Assembly (NCBI RefSeq): GCF_009729075.1
Contig: NZ_VTGY01000025.1
Location: 1-64,000, forward strand
Origin: Mycolicibacterium sp. CBMA 226
Lineage (GTDB): Bacteria > Actinomycetota > Actinomycetes > Mycobacteriales > Mycobacteriaceae
Length of the DNA: 64,000 nucleotides
Reading direction: 5' to 3'
Shown here: piece after piece, positions 8,623-17,474 of the stretch
Layout of the letters: each line of letters opens with the position of its first letter
Numbering within the stretch: position 1 is the first letter of the stretch
The notes under the pieces: generated by a model
What the model saw: the letters and a program-made list of their open reading frames with translations, nothing else
Database searches by the model: none
Told to the model about the DNA's origin: nothing
Translations under genes and position numbers: made by a program

Positions 8623-9526
8623 GAGCGGCCATCGCGAAGCTGTAGCGGATGTGGTCACCGTGTCCGTCGGGGACGACGGCAAAGCTCACCGGGTCATCGG
8701 CCTCTCGGATTGCGGCCGACTGTGCGGCGACGTCCTCGATGGACCACGACGGCCGGTACACCCCGGGCGTCTCGGCGACGACGACGCGCGCCACCCGGCC
8801 GGCCAGCGCGACGAAGATCTCGCCCGTGGCCGAACAGGATTCGTGGGCCAGCCAGCCGACCACGGGTGCGACCAGTTCTGCTGACATGGGGGGATAGGAC
8901 GACGTGTCGATGCCCTCGGCCATGCGGGTGACAGCTGCCGGGACCACGACGTTACAGGTGACGCCCTCCGAAGCACCCTCCAGCGCGACGACATTGGACA
9001 ACCCGATGACGCCGGCCTTGGCGGCGGCGTAGTTCGCCACCTGGTGGTTGCCATATAGCCCGCCGATGGACGACGTCAGCACGATACGGCCGTAGCCGGC
9101 GTCGCACATCACCGGAAATGCCGCTCGCACAACGTGAAATGCGCCGCGCAGGTGGACGTCGAGGACGGCGTCGAAGTCGTTGGATGTCATATCGCGGAGC
9201 GGTGCGCGCCGGACATTGCCGGCGTTGTGGATCAGAACGTCGACCCGGCCGTACTCCTGCAGCGCGGCGTCGATGATCGCCCGCCCACCGGCGGGCGTGG
9301 CCACCGAGTCGGTGCACGCGATGGCCTGGCCGCCGGCCGCGGTGATCTCCTGCATCACCTCATGGGCGGGTCCTGCGTTGATCCCGTCGCCCGACAGGGC
9401 GCCGCCGGAATCGTTGACCACAACGCGGGCGCCACGGGACGCGAGCAGCAGCGCGTACGAGCGCCCCAACCCTCGGCCGGCTCCGGTGACGATCGCGACG
9501 CGGCCGTCGAATCTCAAGTCGGACAT
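8615..9526 (-). CDS. short-chain dehydrogenase/reductase (SDR)
   Basis: A 303-residue SDR, about 50 residues longer than the classical type at its C terminus. It has the nucleotide-binding motif TGAGRGLG near residue 16, the NAG motif (HNAGNVRRA), a catalytic serine in LTSSIGG and the YxxxK motif in NYAAAKAG. The long tail recalls SDRs of the multifunctional 3-hydroxyacyl-CoA dehydrogenase group, so a beta-oxidation hydroxyacyl-CoA role is possible. It lies directly after the Baeyer-Villiger oxygenase gene with almost no spacing. Substrate unknown. Confidence 0.9.
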   Translation of the reverse strand: MSDLRFDGRVAIVTGAGRGLGRSYALLLASRGARVVVNDSGGALSGDGINAGPAHEVMQEITAAGGQAIACTDSVATPAGGRAIIDAALQEYGRVDVLIHNAGNVRRAPLRDMTSNDFDAVLDVHLRGAFHVVRAAFPVMCDAGYGRIVLTSSIGGLYGNHQVANYAAAKAGVIGLSNVVALEGASEGVTCNVVVPAAVTRMAEGIDTSSYPPMSAELVAPVVGWLAHESCSATGEIFVALAGRVARVVVAETPGVYRPSWSIEDVAAQSAAIREADDPVSFAVVPDGHGDHIRYSFAMAAHG

Positions 9527-11374
9527 CTAATTTCCCAGCACCAGACCGTCGAGGTCGCCGGTGTCCCGCCACGCCCTCAGCAGGTCGTCGAACGCGTAGA
9601 AGCCCGGCGTGTAGACCTCGCCCAGGAACGACCGGGTGGCATCCCCGAAGCCGCGGCCCTCGTTGTTGTAGTAGCCGGGCGTGCAACTGTTGTCGAACGC
9701 CGAGTTGTCGAAGGCGAGTTCGCGGATGGTGGCCACCCAGGCGTCCTGGCCTTCCTGGCTGGGCTCGACTGTGGTGGCGCCGCGCTTGATGGCCTCGGCG
9801 ATGATGTAGGCGATGTGCTCGGCCTGCTGCTCGAACATCGCGGTGGTGTTGGCCGACACGCCGCCCTGGATGAAGCCGGTGTGGAACTGGTTGGGGAACC
9901 CGCGGCTCGTCATGCCGTGCAGGGTCTGGTAGCGCTCGCGCCAGTGGTCGAACAGGGACACTCCGTCGCGGCCCTCGATCGCCTCCATCGCGTAGCGGCG
10001 GCTGATCTCAGTGGAGATCTCGAATCCGCTGGCGAAGATCACGCAATCCGCCTCGTACTCAACGCCGTTCGCGACGATGCCGGTGCGGGTCAGGCGCTCC
10101 ACGCCCTGGGACTCCGAGACGTCGACCAGGGTGACGTTGGGCCGGTTGAAACTGGGCAGGTACTTGTCACTGGAGGTCGGCCGCTTGCACATGAAGCGGT
10201 AGTAGGGCTTGAGCGCCTCGGCGGTGTCGGGGTCGTCGACCAGGTCGGCGATGCGGCGGCGCAGCCGCTCCATGATCTTGTAGTCCTCCTCCTCCCGTAT
10301 CGCCATGATCTGCTCGACGCCGAGGGCGCCGGGGTCGGGACTCGCCGCGATGCGGGCTGTGAGGTTGCGGCCCAGTTCGGTCCAGAAATCGCAGACCTGG
10401 TCCGGCGCATCGAACACCACACCTTCGAATGGCGACCAGCGGTGGAAGTTCCGCTTGCGCTCGGCCTGCCAGCCGGGCTGCAACGACGCTGCCCATGCCG
10501 GGTCGGTGGGTGTGTTCCCGCGGAAGTCCACGGACGACGGCGTGCGCTGGAAGACAAAGAGGTGCCGTGCATCCCGGCCGAGGTGGGGGACGAGTTGCAC
10601 GCCGGTCGCACCGGTTCCCACGAGGGCGACGCGCTTGTCGGCGAGCTTGTCGAGTCTGCCGCTCGCGTCACCGCCGGTGTAGTCGTAATCCCAACGGGCC
10701 GAGTGAAAGACGTGTCCCTGAAAGTCCTTGATGCCGGGGACGCCCGGCAGCTTCGGCCGGTTGTAGGAACCCTGTGTCATGACCACGAAGCGGGCGCGGA
10801 TGTCGTCGCCCCGGTTGGTGGTCAGTCGCCACCGCTTGATCTCTTCGTCCCAGCGCACGGTGCGCACCTGGGTCGAGAAGATGGCGCCGTCGTACAGTCC
10901 GAAGTGTTTCCCGATGTTCTGGCAGTGCGCGAGGATTTCGGCTCCGTCGGCGAATTTTTTCGACGGCATGAAGTCGAGCTCTTCCAACAGGGGGATGTAG
11001 CAGTAGGCGTCGTTGTCGCACTGGATTCCCGGGAATCGGTTCCAATACCACACCCCACCGAAGTCGCCGCCCGCTTCGATGACGTGCACGTCCTCGACAC
11101 CGGCCTTCGACAGATAGGCGCCGGCCAGCAGCCCGGCGATCCCGCCGCCCAGTATCACCACCTCGAGGTCCGCATCGATCGGCGCCCGCGGCGTCACGGG
11201 GGTGTGCGGATCGTTGTCGGAGAACTCGGCGTAATCCCCAGCGGCTTCCAGGTATTGGGCGGAGCCGTCGGGGCGAACCCGCTTCGCCCGCTCGTGTGCG
11301 TATTTCTCGCGCATCGCGTCGATGTCGACGTCGTCGGGCGTCTGGGTCGGCCCGCAGGTGTCGAACAGTGTCAT
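9527..11374 (-). CDS. type I Baeyer-Villiger flavin monooxygenase
   Basis: A 615-residue FAD/NADPH monooxygenase. Two Rossmann motifs are visible, GGGIAG at about residues 76-81 for FAD and GTGATG at about 253-258 for NADPH. Between them, residues 218-228 read FQGHVFHSARW, a perfect match to the FxGxxxHxxxW fingerprint of Baeyer-Villiger monooxygenases, which insert oxygen next to a ketone to give an ester or lactone. Its length fits the N-terminally extended group that includes phenylacetone and 4-hydroxyacetophenone monooxygenases. The ATG at 11374 overlaps the Rieske gene stop (ATGA). A ketone made by one of the SDRs is the likely substrate (inference). Confidence 0.95.
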   Translation of the reverse strand: MTLFDTCGPTQTPDDVDIDAMREKYAHERAKRVRPDGSAQYLEAAGDYAEFSDNDPHTPVTPRAPIDADLEVVILGGGIAGLLAGAYLSKAGVEDVHVIEAGGDFGGVWYWNRFPGIQCDNDAYCYIPLLEELDFMPSKKFADGAEILAHCQNIGKHFGLYDGAIFSTQVRTVRWDEEIKRWRLTTNRGDDIRARFVVMTQGSYNRPKLPGVPGIKDFQGHVFHSARWDYDYTGGDASGRLDKLADKRVALVGTGATGVQLVPHLGRDARHLFVFQRTPSSVDFRGNTPTDPAWAASLQPGWQAERKRNFHRWSPFEGVVFDAPDQVCDFWTELGRNLTARIAASPDPGALGVEQIMAIREEEDYKIMERLRRRIADLVDDPDTAEALKPYYRFMCKRPTSSDKYLPSFNRPNVTLVDVSESQGVERLTRTGIVANGVEYEADCVIFASGFEISTEISRRYAMEAIEGRDGVSLFDHWRERYQTLHGMTSRGFPNQFHTGFIQGGVSANTTAMFEQQAEHIAYIIAEAIKRGATTVEPSQEGQDAWVATIRELAFDNSAFDNSCTPGYYNNEGRGFGDATRSFLGEVYTPGFYAFDDLLRAWRDTGDLDGLVLGN

Positions 11375-12711
11375 CGCAACTCCTGTGGTTCGCCGGTACC
11401 CATGTACTTCGACAGTTGGTGGTGCAGATTCACGGTGCTGCGTTCGCGGTACGGATTGGGTTTGGTGCCCGGGAAGCCGGCGGACTTCATGCCCTGTTGT
11501 ACCGCGGCCATGTTCGAGAAGTCCTGGGGCAGCACCGACAGCCAGTTGGGGCTGTCCTTCGGCGTGTACTCCCATTCCGTCTGCGGCTCTTGACCTTTCG
11601 GGTACAGCTCGAATACCGCGACCTCGAAGATGCATTTGTTCGGGTCGTAGCTCGGATCCGGCCGGGCGGTGTAGCACAGCGCGCTCGTCAGCCCCTGCCC
11701 GATCTGGAAGTTGGGGAAGAGTTGCCATGCCGTGCCGCTCTGGCCCAGGACATCGGCGGGAATGGTCGGCCAGATGACGCCACGCGCCTCGTCGTCGCGG
11801 CGCGCCGAAGACAGCCAGTGCTCCAGCACCTTGTCCGCGGGTGTGTCCTCCGGAAGCTCGTCGACCAGGCGCTTGGCGGCGTCCACCAGGGTTTGCGTGG
11901 TGGTTGCGTTGGTCTCTTCCATTGTGTAGACCTGCATTTCGGCGGTCGAGATACGTGGGTCGCCGATGCCCAGCCGGATCTTCGACTTGGTTTCGTCCAG
12001 GCCCTTGGGCGCGTCGTAGCCGATGTTGCTGTGGCGGCCCTGCGCTTTGGCCCAGCCCTTGAACTCGCCGAACCGGTTGAATTCCGGATGGGTGGTGAAC
12101 ACGTGGTACGTCTCGTTGAACGCCTCCATCGCGACTTTCCAGTTGCAGTCGAAGTTCAGCCACTTGCGCCACTTGTAGCGCATTCTGTCCAGCTGGAACG
12201 GGTCGAGGATCTTGGCGGCCGGAAAGAGGTAGTCCGCCAACGGTTCACAGTCGACGTCCATGTTGATGAACAGCCAGCCGCCCCAGGTATCGACGCGCAC
12301 CGGCGCCAGGTGCGTGTTCTGCGGCGTCAGCGCGCCCCGCCAATCGTCCTGTTCGCGGATGTGGGTGCAGGCGCCGTCGAGTCCGTAGGTCCAGCCGTGG
12401 AATTCACACACGAAGCTCTTGGGGGTGCGTCCGCACGCGTTCTTGGCGCCCGCTGGGGTGTCGATCAACCGGCGTCCGCGATGCATGCAGACGTTGTGGT
12501 GTGCGGCGAATTCCGATGGCCCCGTGCGCACCACGATGATCGAGTCGTCGAGGATGTCGTAGGTCAGATAGCTGCCGACCTCCGGCAGCTCCTCGATGCG
12601 CCCGACCTGCTGCCATACCTTGCACCACAACCGATCCCGCTCGGCGCGAGCGTATTCGGGGCTGACGTAGGCTTCGACGCCGATGGTCGTTGGCTGCGAC
12701 AGTTCCTCCAT
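11371..12711 (-). CDS. Rieske [2Fe-2S] ring-hydroxylating oxygenase, alpha subunit
   Basis: A 446-residue Rieske non-haem iron oxygenase. The cluster ligands are CMH (about C75, H77) and CEFH (about C102, H105). The mononuclear iron histidines fit NETYHVFTTH near residue 190. It should hydroxylate the substrate with O2, using electrons from a reductase. No reductase, ferredoxin or beta-subunit gene is next to it, so electron supply must come from elsewhere. ATG at 12711 overlaps the upstream SDR stop by one base, consistent with an early step in the operon. Confidence 0.95.
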   Translation of the reverse strand: MEELSQPTTIGVEAYVSPEYARAERDRLWCKVWQQVGRIEELPEVGSYLTYDILDDSIIVVRTGPSEFAAHHNVCMHRGRRLIDTPAGAKNACGRTPKSFVCEFHGWTYGLDGACTHIREQDDWRGALTPQNTHLAPVRVDTWGGWLFINMDVDCEPLADYLFPAAKILDPFQLDRMRYKWRKWLNFDCNWKVAMEAFNETYHVFTTHPEFNRFGEFKGWAKAQGRHSNIGYDAPKGLDETKSKIRLGIGDPRISTAEMQVYTMEETNATTTQTLVDAAKRLVDELPEDTPADKVLEHWLSSARRDDEARGVIWPTIPADVLGQSGTAWQLFPNFQIGQGLTSALCYTARPDPSYDPNKCIFEVAVFELYPKGQEPQTEWEYTPKDSPNWLSVLPQDFSNMAAVQQGMKSAGFPGTKPNPYRERSTVNLHHQLSKYMGTGEPQELR

Positions 12712-13562
12712 CACATCTCCTTGATCGTCGCGCGAAACGACTCGTCCTTGAGAAACAGCGAGGTGTTGTCCGCGCCGAGGTGGCTCCACTTGAGGTTCAG
12801 GCCGCCATCGACCAGCAGCGTCTGCCCGGTGATGTAGCTCGACAGGTCCGACAGCAGGAACAGGATTGCGCCGGCCTGCTCTTCGGGGGTGCCGCGACGG
12901 CCCAATGCGATTGCCCGGCGATCGCGATCCGGATCGTCGTCGACATACGTTGCCGACGCGGATGTCTGCGTGACCCCCGGCGCGACGGCGTTGACCCGGA
13001 TGTCGTGGGCGGCCAGTTCGACCGCCATGGTCCGGGTCATCGCGACGATCGCGGCCTTGGCTGTGCCGTACGCGATGTGGAACGGCGCGCTGTTCATGCC
13101 GCTGACCGACGAGACCGACACGATGGATCCGGGATGGCCGGTGGTCCGTAGTTCGTTGGCAACGGCCTGGCTCATGAAGAACGCGGTCTCCAGATTGCGG
13201 GTGAACAGCGCCCGCCAGTCGGCGCGGGACACCCGTGTCGACGGCATCCAGGTCGTGGGATCGGCACCACCGGCAACGTTCACCAAGCCGTGCAAGGCGC
13301 CGTCGAGGCGGCGCACCTGATCGATGACCACGGCGATGCCGTCGTCGGTGGACGCGTCCGCCCTGAGGGGGACGACGGCGAGACCTGCAGCGGCCAACGG
13401 CGCGACGTGCTCGTCGAGGTTGTCCTGCGAGCGGCTGACGGCGACCACCGTGGCACCGGCTTCAGCGGCCATCCGCGTCACGGCGGTTCCGATACCACCG
13501 CCACCGGCGCCGGAGACGACGACCACGCGGCCGTCCAACCTCAAGCGTTCTGGGGCCGACAT
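12711..13562 (-). CDS. short-chain dehydrogenase/reductase, first gene of the leftward operon
   Basis: A 283-residue SDR with a glycine-rich cofactor motif (SGAGGGGIG), VNVAGGADP at the NNAG position, catalytic SVSSVSG and YGTAKAA, and the usual RVNAVAPG after it. It leads an 11-gene leftward operon running to position 182 with almost no gaps. Its promoter region contains a palindromic operator at 13587-13607 and a possible -10 (TATGTT on the minus strand), giving only a very short leader without a Shine-Dalgarno sequence. It likely oxidises a hydroxyl introduced by the Rieske enzyme to the ketone used by the Baeyer-Villiger enzyme (inference). Confidence 0.92.
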   Translation of the reverse strand: MSAPERLRLDGRVVVVSGAGGGGIGTAVTRMAAEAGATVVAVSRSQDNLDEHVAPLAAAGLAVVPLRADASTDDGIAVVIDQVRRLDGALHGLVNVAGGADPTTWMPSTRVSRADWRALFTRNLETAFFMSQAVANELRTTGHPGSIVSVSSVSGMNSAPFHIAYGTAKAAIVAMTRTMAVELAAHDIRVNAVAPGVTQTSASATYVDDDPDRDRRAIALGRRGTPEEQAGAILFLLSDLSSYITGQTLLVDGGLNLKWSHLGADNTSLFLKDESFRATIKEM

Positions 13563-13586
13563 GCTAATTGTCCGGACAACATAGCG

Positions 13587-13607
13587 TGTTCTGCATATTG
13601 GAGAACA
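13587..13607. promoter_or_regulatory. operator-like palindrome between divergent operons
   Basis: TGTTCT and AGAACA are perfect 6-base inverted arms separated by 9 bases. Read as GTTCTG-N7-GAGAAC this matches the dyads at 20934 and 33742. It sits 25 bases upstream of the leftward SDR start, where it would cover the -35 region of a promoter with -10 TATGTT on the minus strand, and about 95 bases upstream of the rightward gene at 13701. A TetR-type repressor controlling both directions is a reasonable inference. Confidence 0.65.
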
Positions 13608-13700
13608 CTATTCCGCAGGGAGAATCGGCTCGTCAAGAGGTTCGGTGCGACAACGTCGAGCTATTGTCTGGACTACTGGAGCTTGATACCGTCGCCCGTC

Positions 13701-15272
13701 ATGAGCCGCTACATCGCGACCCGACCGAGCGTGGCGCAGGGTTGGCGCCTGGAGCGTGTGACTGCGCCGAGTCGGCTGTTCGGGGCGAACGGATTACGCA
13801 CCGGTCCCGACGGGCGCATCTACGTTGCGCAAGTGACCGGCAGCCAGATCAGCGCGCTCGACCCGGTCACGGGAGCGCTGGAGACGGTGGCGGCCAAGGG
13901 TGGTGACATCATCGCGCCCGACGACGTCGCGTTCGATTCGGCTGGAATTCTGTACGCCACCGAGGTGATGGACGGCCGCGTCAGTGTGCTGGACCCGTCC
14001 GGCCAAACCCGTGTCCTGAGGGACGACTTGCCCAGTGTCAACGGAATCACCGTGCATCGAGATCGGTTGTTCGTCAACGAATGCCGTGACGGCGGACGGC
14101 TTCTGGAACTCGACCGTGGCGGGGCGGTGTCGCAGGTCCTGCTGGACGATCTGCCGTCACCGAACGCGATGGAGGTCGGTCCTGACGGGATGCTGTACTT
14201 TCCGCTGTTGAGCGCCAACGAGATTTGGCGGATCGATCCGAATGGTGGTGAGCCGCAGCGGGTTGCGTCGGATCTCGGGGTGCCCGACGCCGTCAAGTTC
14301 GATGCCGACGGCTTCCTCGTGTCGACCCAGGTCGCCACCGGTCAGGTCCTGCGTATCGACCCGCGCAGCGGCATGCAGCAGGTGTTGGCGCAGCTGACTC
14401 CGGGGCTCGACAATCTGGCCTTCGTCGGAAATCGTTTGTTCGTTTCGAATTTCACCGGTGAGATCACCGAAATCCTGGCCGACGGCTCGACGCGGGCTCT
14501 GCTGCCAGGTGGGCTGAACTGGCCACTGGACCTGGCCGTCGGAGACGACGGGCGGCTGTACGTCGCAGACGGCACGTACCTTTATGTCGCGGATGACGAC
14601 GGCGCCCTTCAGGTGGCCGGGATGTTGTTCTCGCCGGGGTACCCCGGCTTCCTGCGCGGGCTGGCGCCCTGCGGCGCAGGGCAGTTCGTGGTGACCACCT
14701 CTGGAGGCCAGATCAGCCGGTATGCACCCGCGCGTGCCGAAACCGAGGTACTGGCAGACGGATTCGACCAGCTGTACGGCATCGCGGTCGACGGTGACGC
14801 CGTGGTGGTCGCCGAACTCGGTGCCGGTCGGGTGCTCGCCGTGGCGGCCGGGACCGTGGAGGTGCTGGCCTCCGGACTGCTCGACCCGGTCGGGGTGGCG
14901 ATCGCACCCGACGGCGGCATCCTGGTCGCGGAGTCGGCAGCCGGCCGGGTCGTGAAAGTGAAGGGCTCGGCCGTCCATGTCGTGATCGACGGACTGGGGT
15001 GCCCACAGGGCATTGCCGTTGCCGGAAGCTCGCTCTACGTCGTCGACGCTGGAGCCAAGGAAGTGGTCATGTTCGACCTGAGCACCAAGGCCCGCACCGC
15101 GATTGCCACCGATCTGCCCGTCGGCGCGCCACCCGGGGTGACCCCCAAACCTCTCAAAGGGCTACCACCGTTCTCCGGACCACAGGGTCCCTTCGCCGGC
15201 ATCGCCGTCGCACCCGACGGCACCCTGTATATATCGGCCGACGGAGACGGCAGCGTACTGGCATTGCGTTAG
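13701..15272 (+). CDS. SMP-30/gluconolactonase/NHL-repeat beta-propeller protein
   Basis: A 523-residue protein made of repeated beta-propeller units such as GLRTGPDGRIYVAQ, DDVAFDSAGILYATE, NAMEVGPDGMLYFP and GIAVAPDGTLYIS. This is the pattern of SMP-30/gluconolactonase and NHL-like hydrolases, many of which open lactones. It has no obvious signal peptide. ATG at 13701 was chosen because the repeats begin soon after; the open frame upstream runs into the divergent promoter. A lactone produced by the Baeyer-Villiger enzyme of the divergent operon would be a fitting substrate, but this is only inference from context. Confidence 0.8.
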   Translation: MSRYIATRPSVAQGWRLERVTAPSRLFGANGLRTGPDGRIYVAQVTGSQISALDPVTGALETVAAKGGDIIAPDDVAFDSAGILYATEVMDGRVSVLDPSGQTRVLRDDLPSVNGITVHRDRLFVNECRDGGRLLELDRGGAVSQVLLDDLPSPNAMEVGPDGMLYFPLLSANEIWRIDPNGGEPQRVASDLGVPDAVKFDADGFLVSTQVATGQVLRIDPRSGMQQVLAQLTPGLDNLAFVGNRLFVSNFTGEITEILADGSTRALLPGGLNWPLDLAVGDDGRLYVADGTYLYVADDDGALQVAGMLFSPGYPGFLRGLAPCGAGQFVVTTSGGQISRYAPARAETEVLADGFDQLYGIAVDGDAVVVAELGAGRVLAVAAGTVEVLASGLLDPVGVAIAPDGGILVAESAAGRVVKVKGSAVHVVIDGLGCPQGIAVAGSSLYVVDAGAKEVVMFDLSTKARTAIATDLPVGAPPGVTPKPLKGLPPFSGPQGPFAGIAVAPDGTLYISADGDGSVLALR

Positions 15273-15280
15273 GACCGCCC

Positions 15281-16012
15281 GTGACCGCCCCCACCGCCGA
15301 ACACCGCTACCTGCAGGTCGCGCGTGCGCTGCGCAAGGAGATTGTCGACGGGGTCTATCCCGTCGGCTCGCAACTGCCCACCGAACACGAACTCTGTGAG
15401 CGATTCGCCGTGTCCCGCTACACCGTTCGGGAAGCGTTGCGCCGCCTTCGCGACGACAACCTGGTCGAGTCCAAGCCGCGCGCCGGGACGCTGGTGGTGC
15501 CGCGGTCGACGGCGAACACCTATGCGCAGGACGTGATGTCGATCGACGATCTGTTGGCCTTTGCCGAGGGGGCGCAGTTCGAGATCGTGGCCACCACAAT
15601 GTCGACCATCGACGCCGACCGCGAGGCCGGCACCGGACTGCCACTCGGCTCGCAGTGGCTGGCGGTCGAGGGCTTTCGCAGCGGCAACGGTGCGCCCATC
15701 TGCCGGACGGAGTACTACATCAATCGGGAGTTCGCGGCCGTCGGCCGGCTACTGCATCGGCACTCGGGTCCGATCTTCCCGCTCATCGAGGACCTCTTCG
15801 GCGTCAGCATTGCCGAAGTGCACCAGGAGATTTCGGCCGTCATCGTTTCGCCCGAGCTCGCCTCCGAACTCAAGGTGGAGGCCGGGACCGCCGCGCTACA
15901 GATGCGACGCACGTATCGGACGTCGGACGGCGACATCGCGCAGGTCACCGTCAACACCCACCCCGCGGCCCGCTACCGGCATTCGATGACGATGCGGCGG
16001 GTCAAGAGCTGA
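15281..16012 (+). CDS. GntR-family transcriptional regulator with UTRA ligand domain
   Basis: A 243-residue HutC-type regulator. The N-terminal winged helix includes ALRKEIVDGVYPVGSQLPTE and the recognition region FAVSRYTVREALRRL (about residues 15-75). The rest fits the UTRA fold that binds small effectors, with a substrate-contact-like segment CRTEYYINRE. GTG at 15281 starts 8 bases after the preceding stop. Being inside the operon it probably senses a pathway intermediate and controls this operon. No GntR-type operator could be picked out by eye. Confidence 0.9.
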   Translation: MTAPTAEHRYLQVARALRKEIVDGVYPVGSQLPTEHELCERFAVSRYTVREALRRLRDDNLVESKPRAGTLVVPRSTANTYAQDVMSIDDLLAFAEGAQFEIVATTMSTIDADREAGTGLPLGSQWLAVEGFRSGNGAPICRTEYYINREFAAVGRLLHRHSGPIFPLIEDLFGVSIAEVHQEISAVIVSPELASELKVEAGTAALQMRRTYRTSDGDIAQVTVNTHPAARYRHSMTMRRVKS

Positions 16013-16016
16013 AGCG

Positions 16017-17474
16017 ATGATGCCGACCATCGTCGAGGCCCTCCACGAACTCGCGGGCGACAGCCGCACCGTCCTGGTCGACGGCGCGTACCGTGTCGGT
16101 GGTGCCACGTTGCACGATGCGGCGTGCGCGTTGGCCGCGGATCTCACGGCCCGTCTGCCGCGCGGCAGCGTGGTGTCGTTCATGCTGCCCAACTGGTGGG
16201 AGGCCGCGGCCGTCTATCTCGGTGCGCTGCGCGCTGGGATGGTGGTGAATCCGATCCTGCCGTCGCTACGTGATCGCGAGCTCGAGTTTATTTTCGCCGA
16301 CGCTGGCAGCCGGATGGTCTTCATTCCCAGAGAGTTTCGCGGCCACGACTACGTCGCAATGCTGGCCCGGGTGACGGCGGATATGGACGCGCCGCCGGAG
16401 GTCGTGGTGGTGCGCGACGGCGCGCTGCCGAGCGCGGCGCCAGGGGAGTTCCCGGCCGTAGCTCCCGACGACCCCGCCCTGCTGCTCTACACCTCGGGCA
16501 CCAGTGGGCGAGCCAAAGGCGTGCTGCACAGCCACAACTCGATCGGTGCCCTGATCGGGCAACTCCGCGACTACTGGCTGATCGAGCCGGGCGACACGTT
16601 TCTCGTGCCCTCGCCGGTCGCCCACATCGGTGGTTCGATCTACGCGTTCGAATGCCCGCTGCTGCTCGGCACCACCGCGGTGCTCATGGAGTGCTGGGAC
16701 GCCGACGCGGCGGTGACGCTGATGGTCGCGGAACGTTGTACTCACGTCGCCGGTGCGACGCCGTTCCTCGAGCAGATTCTGGACGCGGCCGAGCGGGCCG
16801 GCACCCGGCTGCCGGATCTGAAGGTCTTCATCTGCGGGGGTGCCTCGGTGCCGCCGACGTTGATCCGCAGGGCCACCGACTATTTCGACGGGGCCAAGGT
16901 CAGCCGCGTCTACGGCTCCACCGAGGTTCCGGTCACTACGGTTGGCGCCCTCGACGATCCGGACGCCGCAGCCGATACGGACGGTCGCCCCGGGATTGCC
17001 GACATCTGCTTGGTCGACGGCGAAATCCGGGTGCGCGGTCCCCAAATGCTGCTCGGCTACCGCCACAGCCACGACGAATCCCGCGACGCTGAAGGCTATT
17101 TCCGGACGGGCGACCTCGGCCGGTGGGCGGGGGACTGCCTCGTCGTCACCGGACGGGCCAAAGACATCATCGTGCGCAACGGCGAGAACATCGCCCCCAA
17201 AGAGGTCGAGGACATCTTGATCGGCCATCCGGGAGTCGCGGAGATCGCCATCGTCGGGTTGCCCGACGAGCGGACGGGGGAGCGCGCGTGCGCCGTCGTC
17301 GTCCCGGCCGGCGGGCAACCACCCGGGGTCGCAGAACTACGAATGTTCCTCGCCGACAAGGGAATCGCTCGGTTCAAGATTCCTGAGCAGGTCGAGACGT
17401 GGGATGCGCTCCCGAAGAACGACGCGGGCAAGGTCCTCAAGCACCAGATACGAGCGAGGCTGACATGCAGGTAG
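16017..17474 (+). CDS. AMP-dependent acyl-CoA synthetase/ligase
   Basis: A 485-residue adenylate-forming enzyme that activates a carboxylic acid with ATP and CoA. The P-loop-like motif LLYTSGTSGRAKG, the YGSTE motif, TGDLG and the C-terminal catalytic lysine region LPKNDAGKVLKHQ are present. It follows the GntR gene by four bases and overlaps the SDR after it by ten bases. ATG codons at 16017 and 16020 are equally possible starts. The acid activated is unknown; one of five ligases in this window. Confidence 0.92.
   Translation: MMPTIVEALHELAGDSRTVLVDGAYRVGGATLHDAACALAADLTARLPRGSVVSFMLPNWWEAAAVYLGALRAGMVVNPILPSLRDRELEFIFADAGSRMVFIPREFRGHDYVAMLARVTADMDAPPEVVVVRDGALPSAAPGEFPAVAPDDPALLLYTSGTSGRAKGVLHSHNSIGALIGQLRDYWLIEPGDTFLVPSPVAHIGGSIYAFECPLLLGTTAVLMECWDADAAVTLMVAERCTHVAGATPFLEQILDAAERAGTRLPDLKVFICGGASVPPTLIRRATDYFDGAKVSRVYGSTEVPVTTVGALDDPDAAADTDGRPGIADICLVDGEIRVRGPQMLLGYRHSHDESRDAEGYFRTGDLGRWAGDCLVVTGRAKDIIVRNGENIAPKEVEDILIGHPGVAEIAIVGLPDERTGERACAVVVPAGGQPPGVAELRMFLADKGIARFKIPEQVETWDALPKNDAGKVLKHQIRARLTCR

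Noticed and set aside
9134..11593. 819-residue plus-strand open frame antisense to the Baeyer-Villiger gene
   Set aside because: High GC keeps antisense frames open; the translation is low in sense motifs and rich in Val/Gly/Asp shadows, while the minus-strand gene has clear family motifs.
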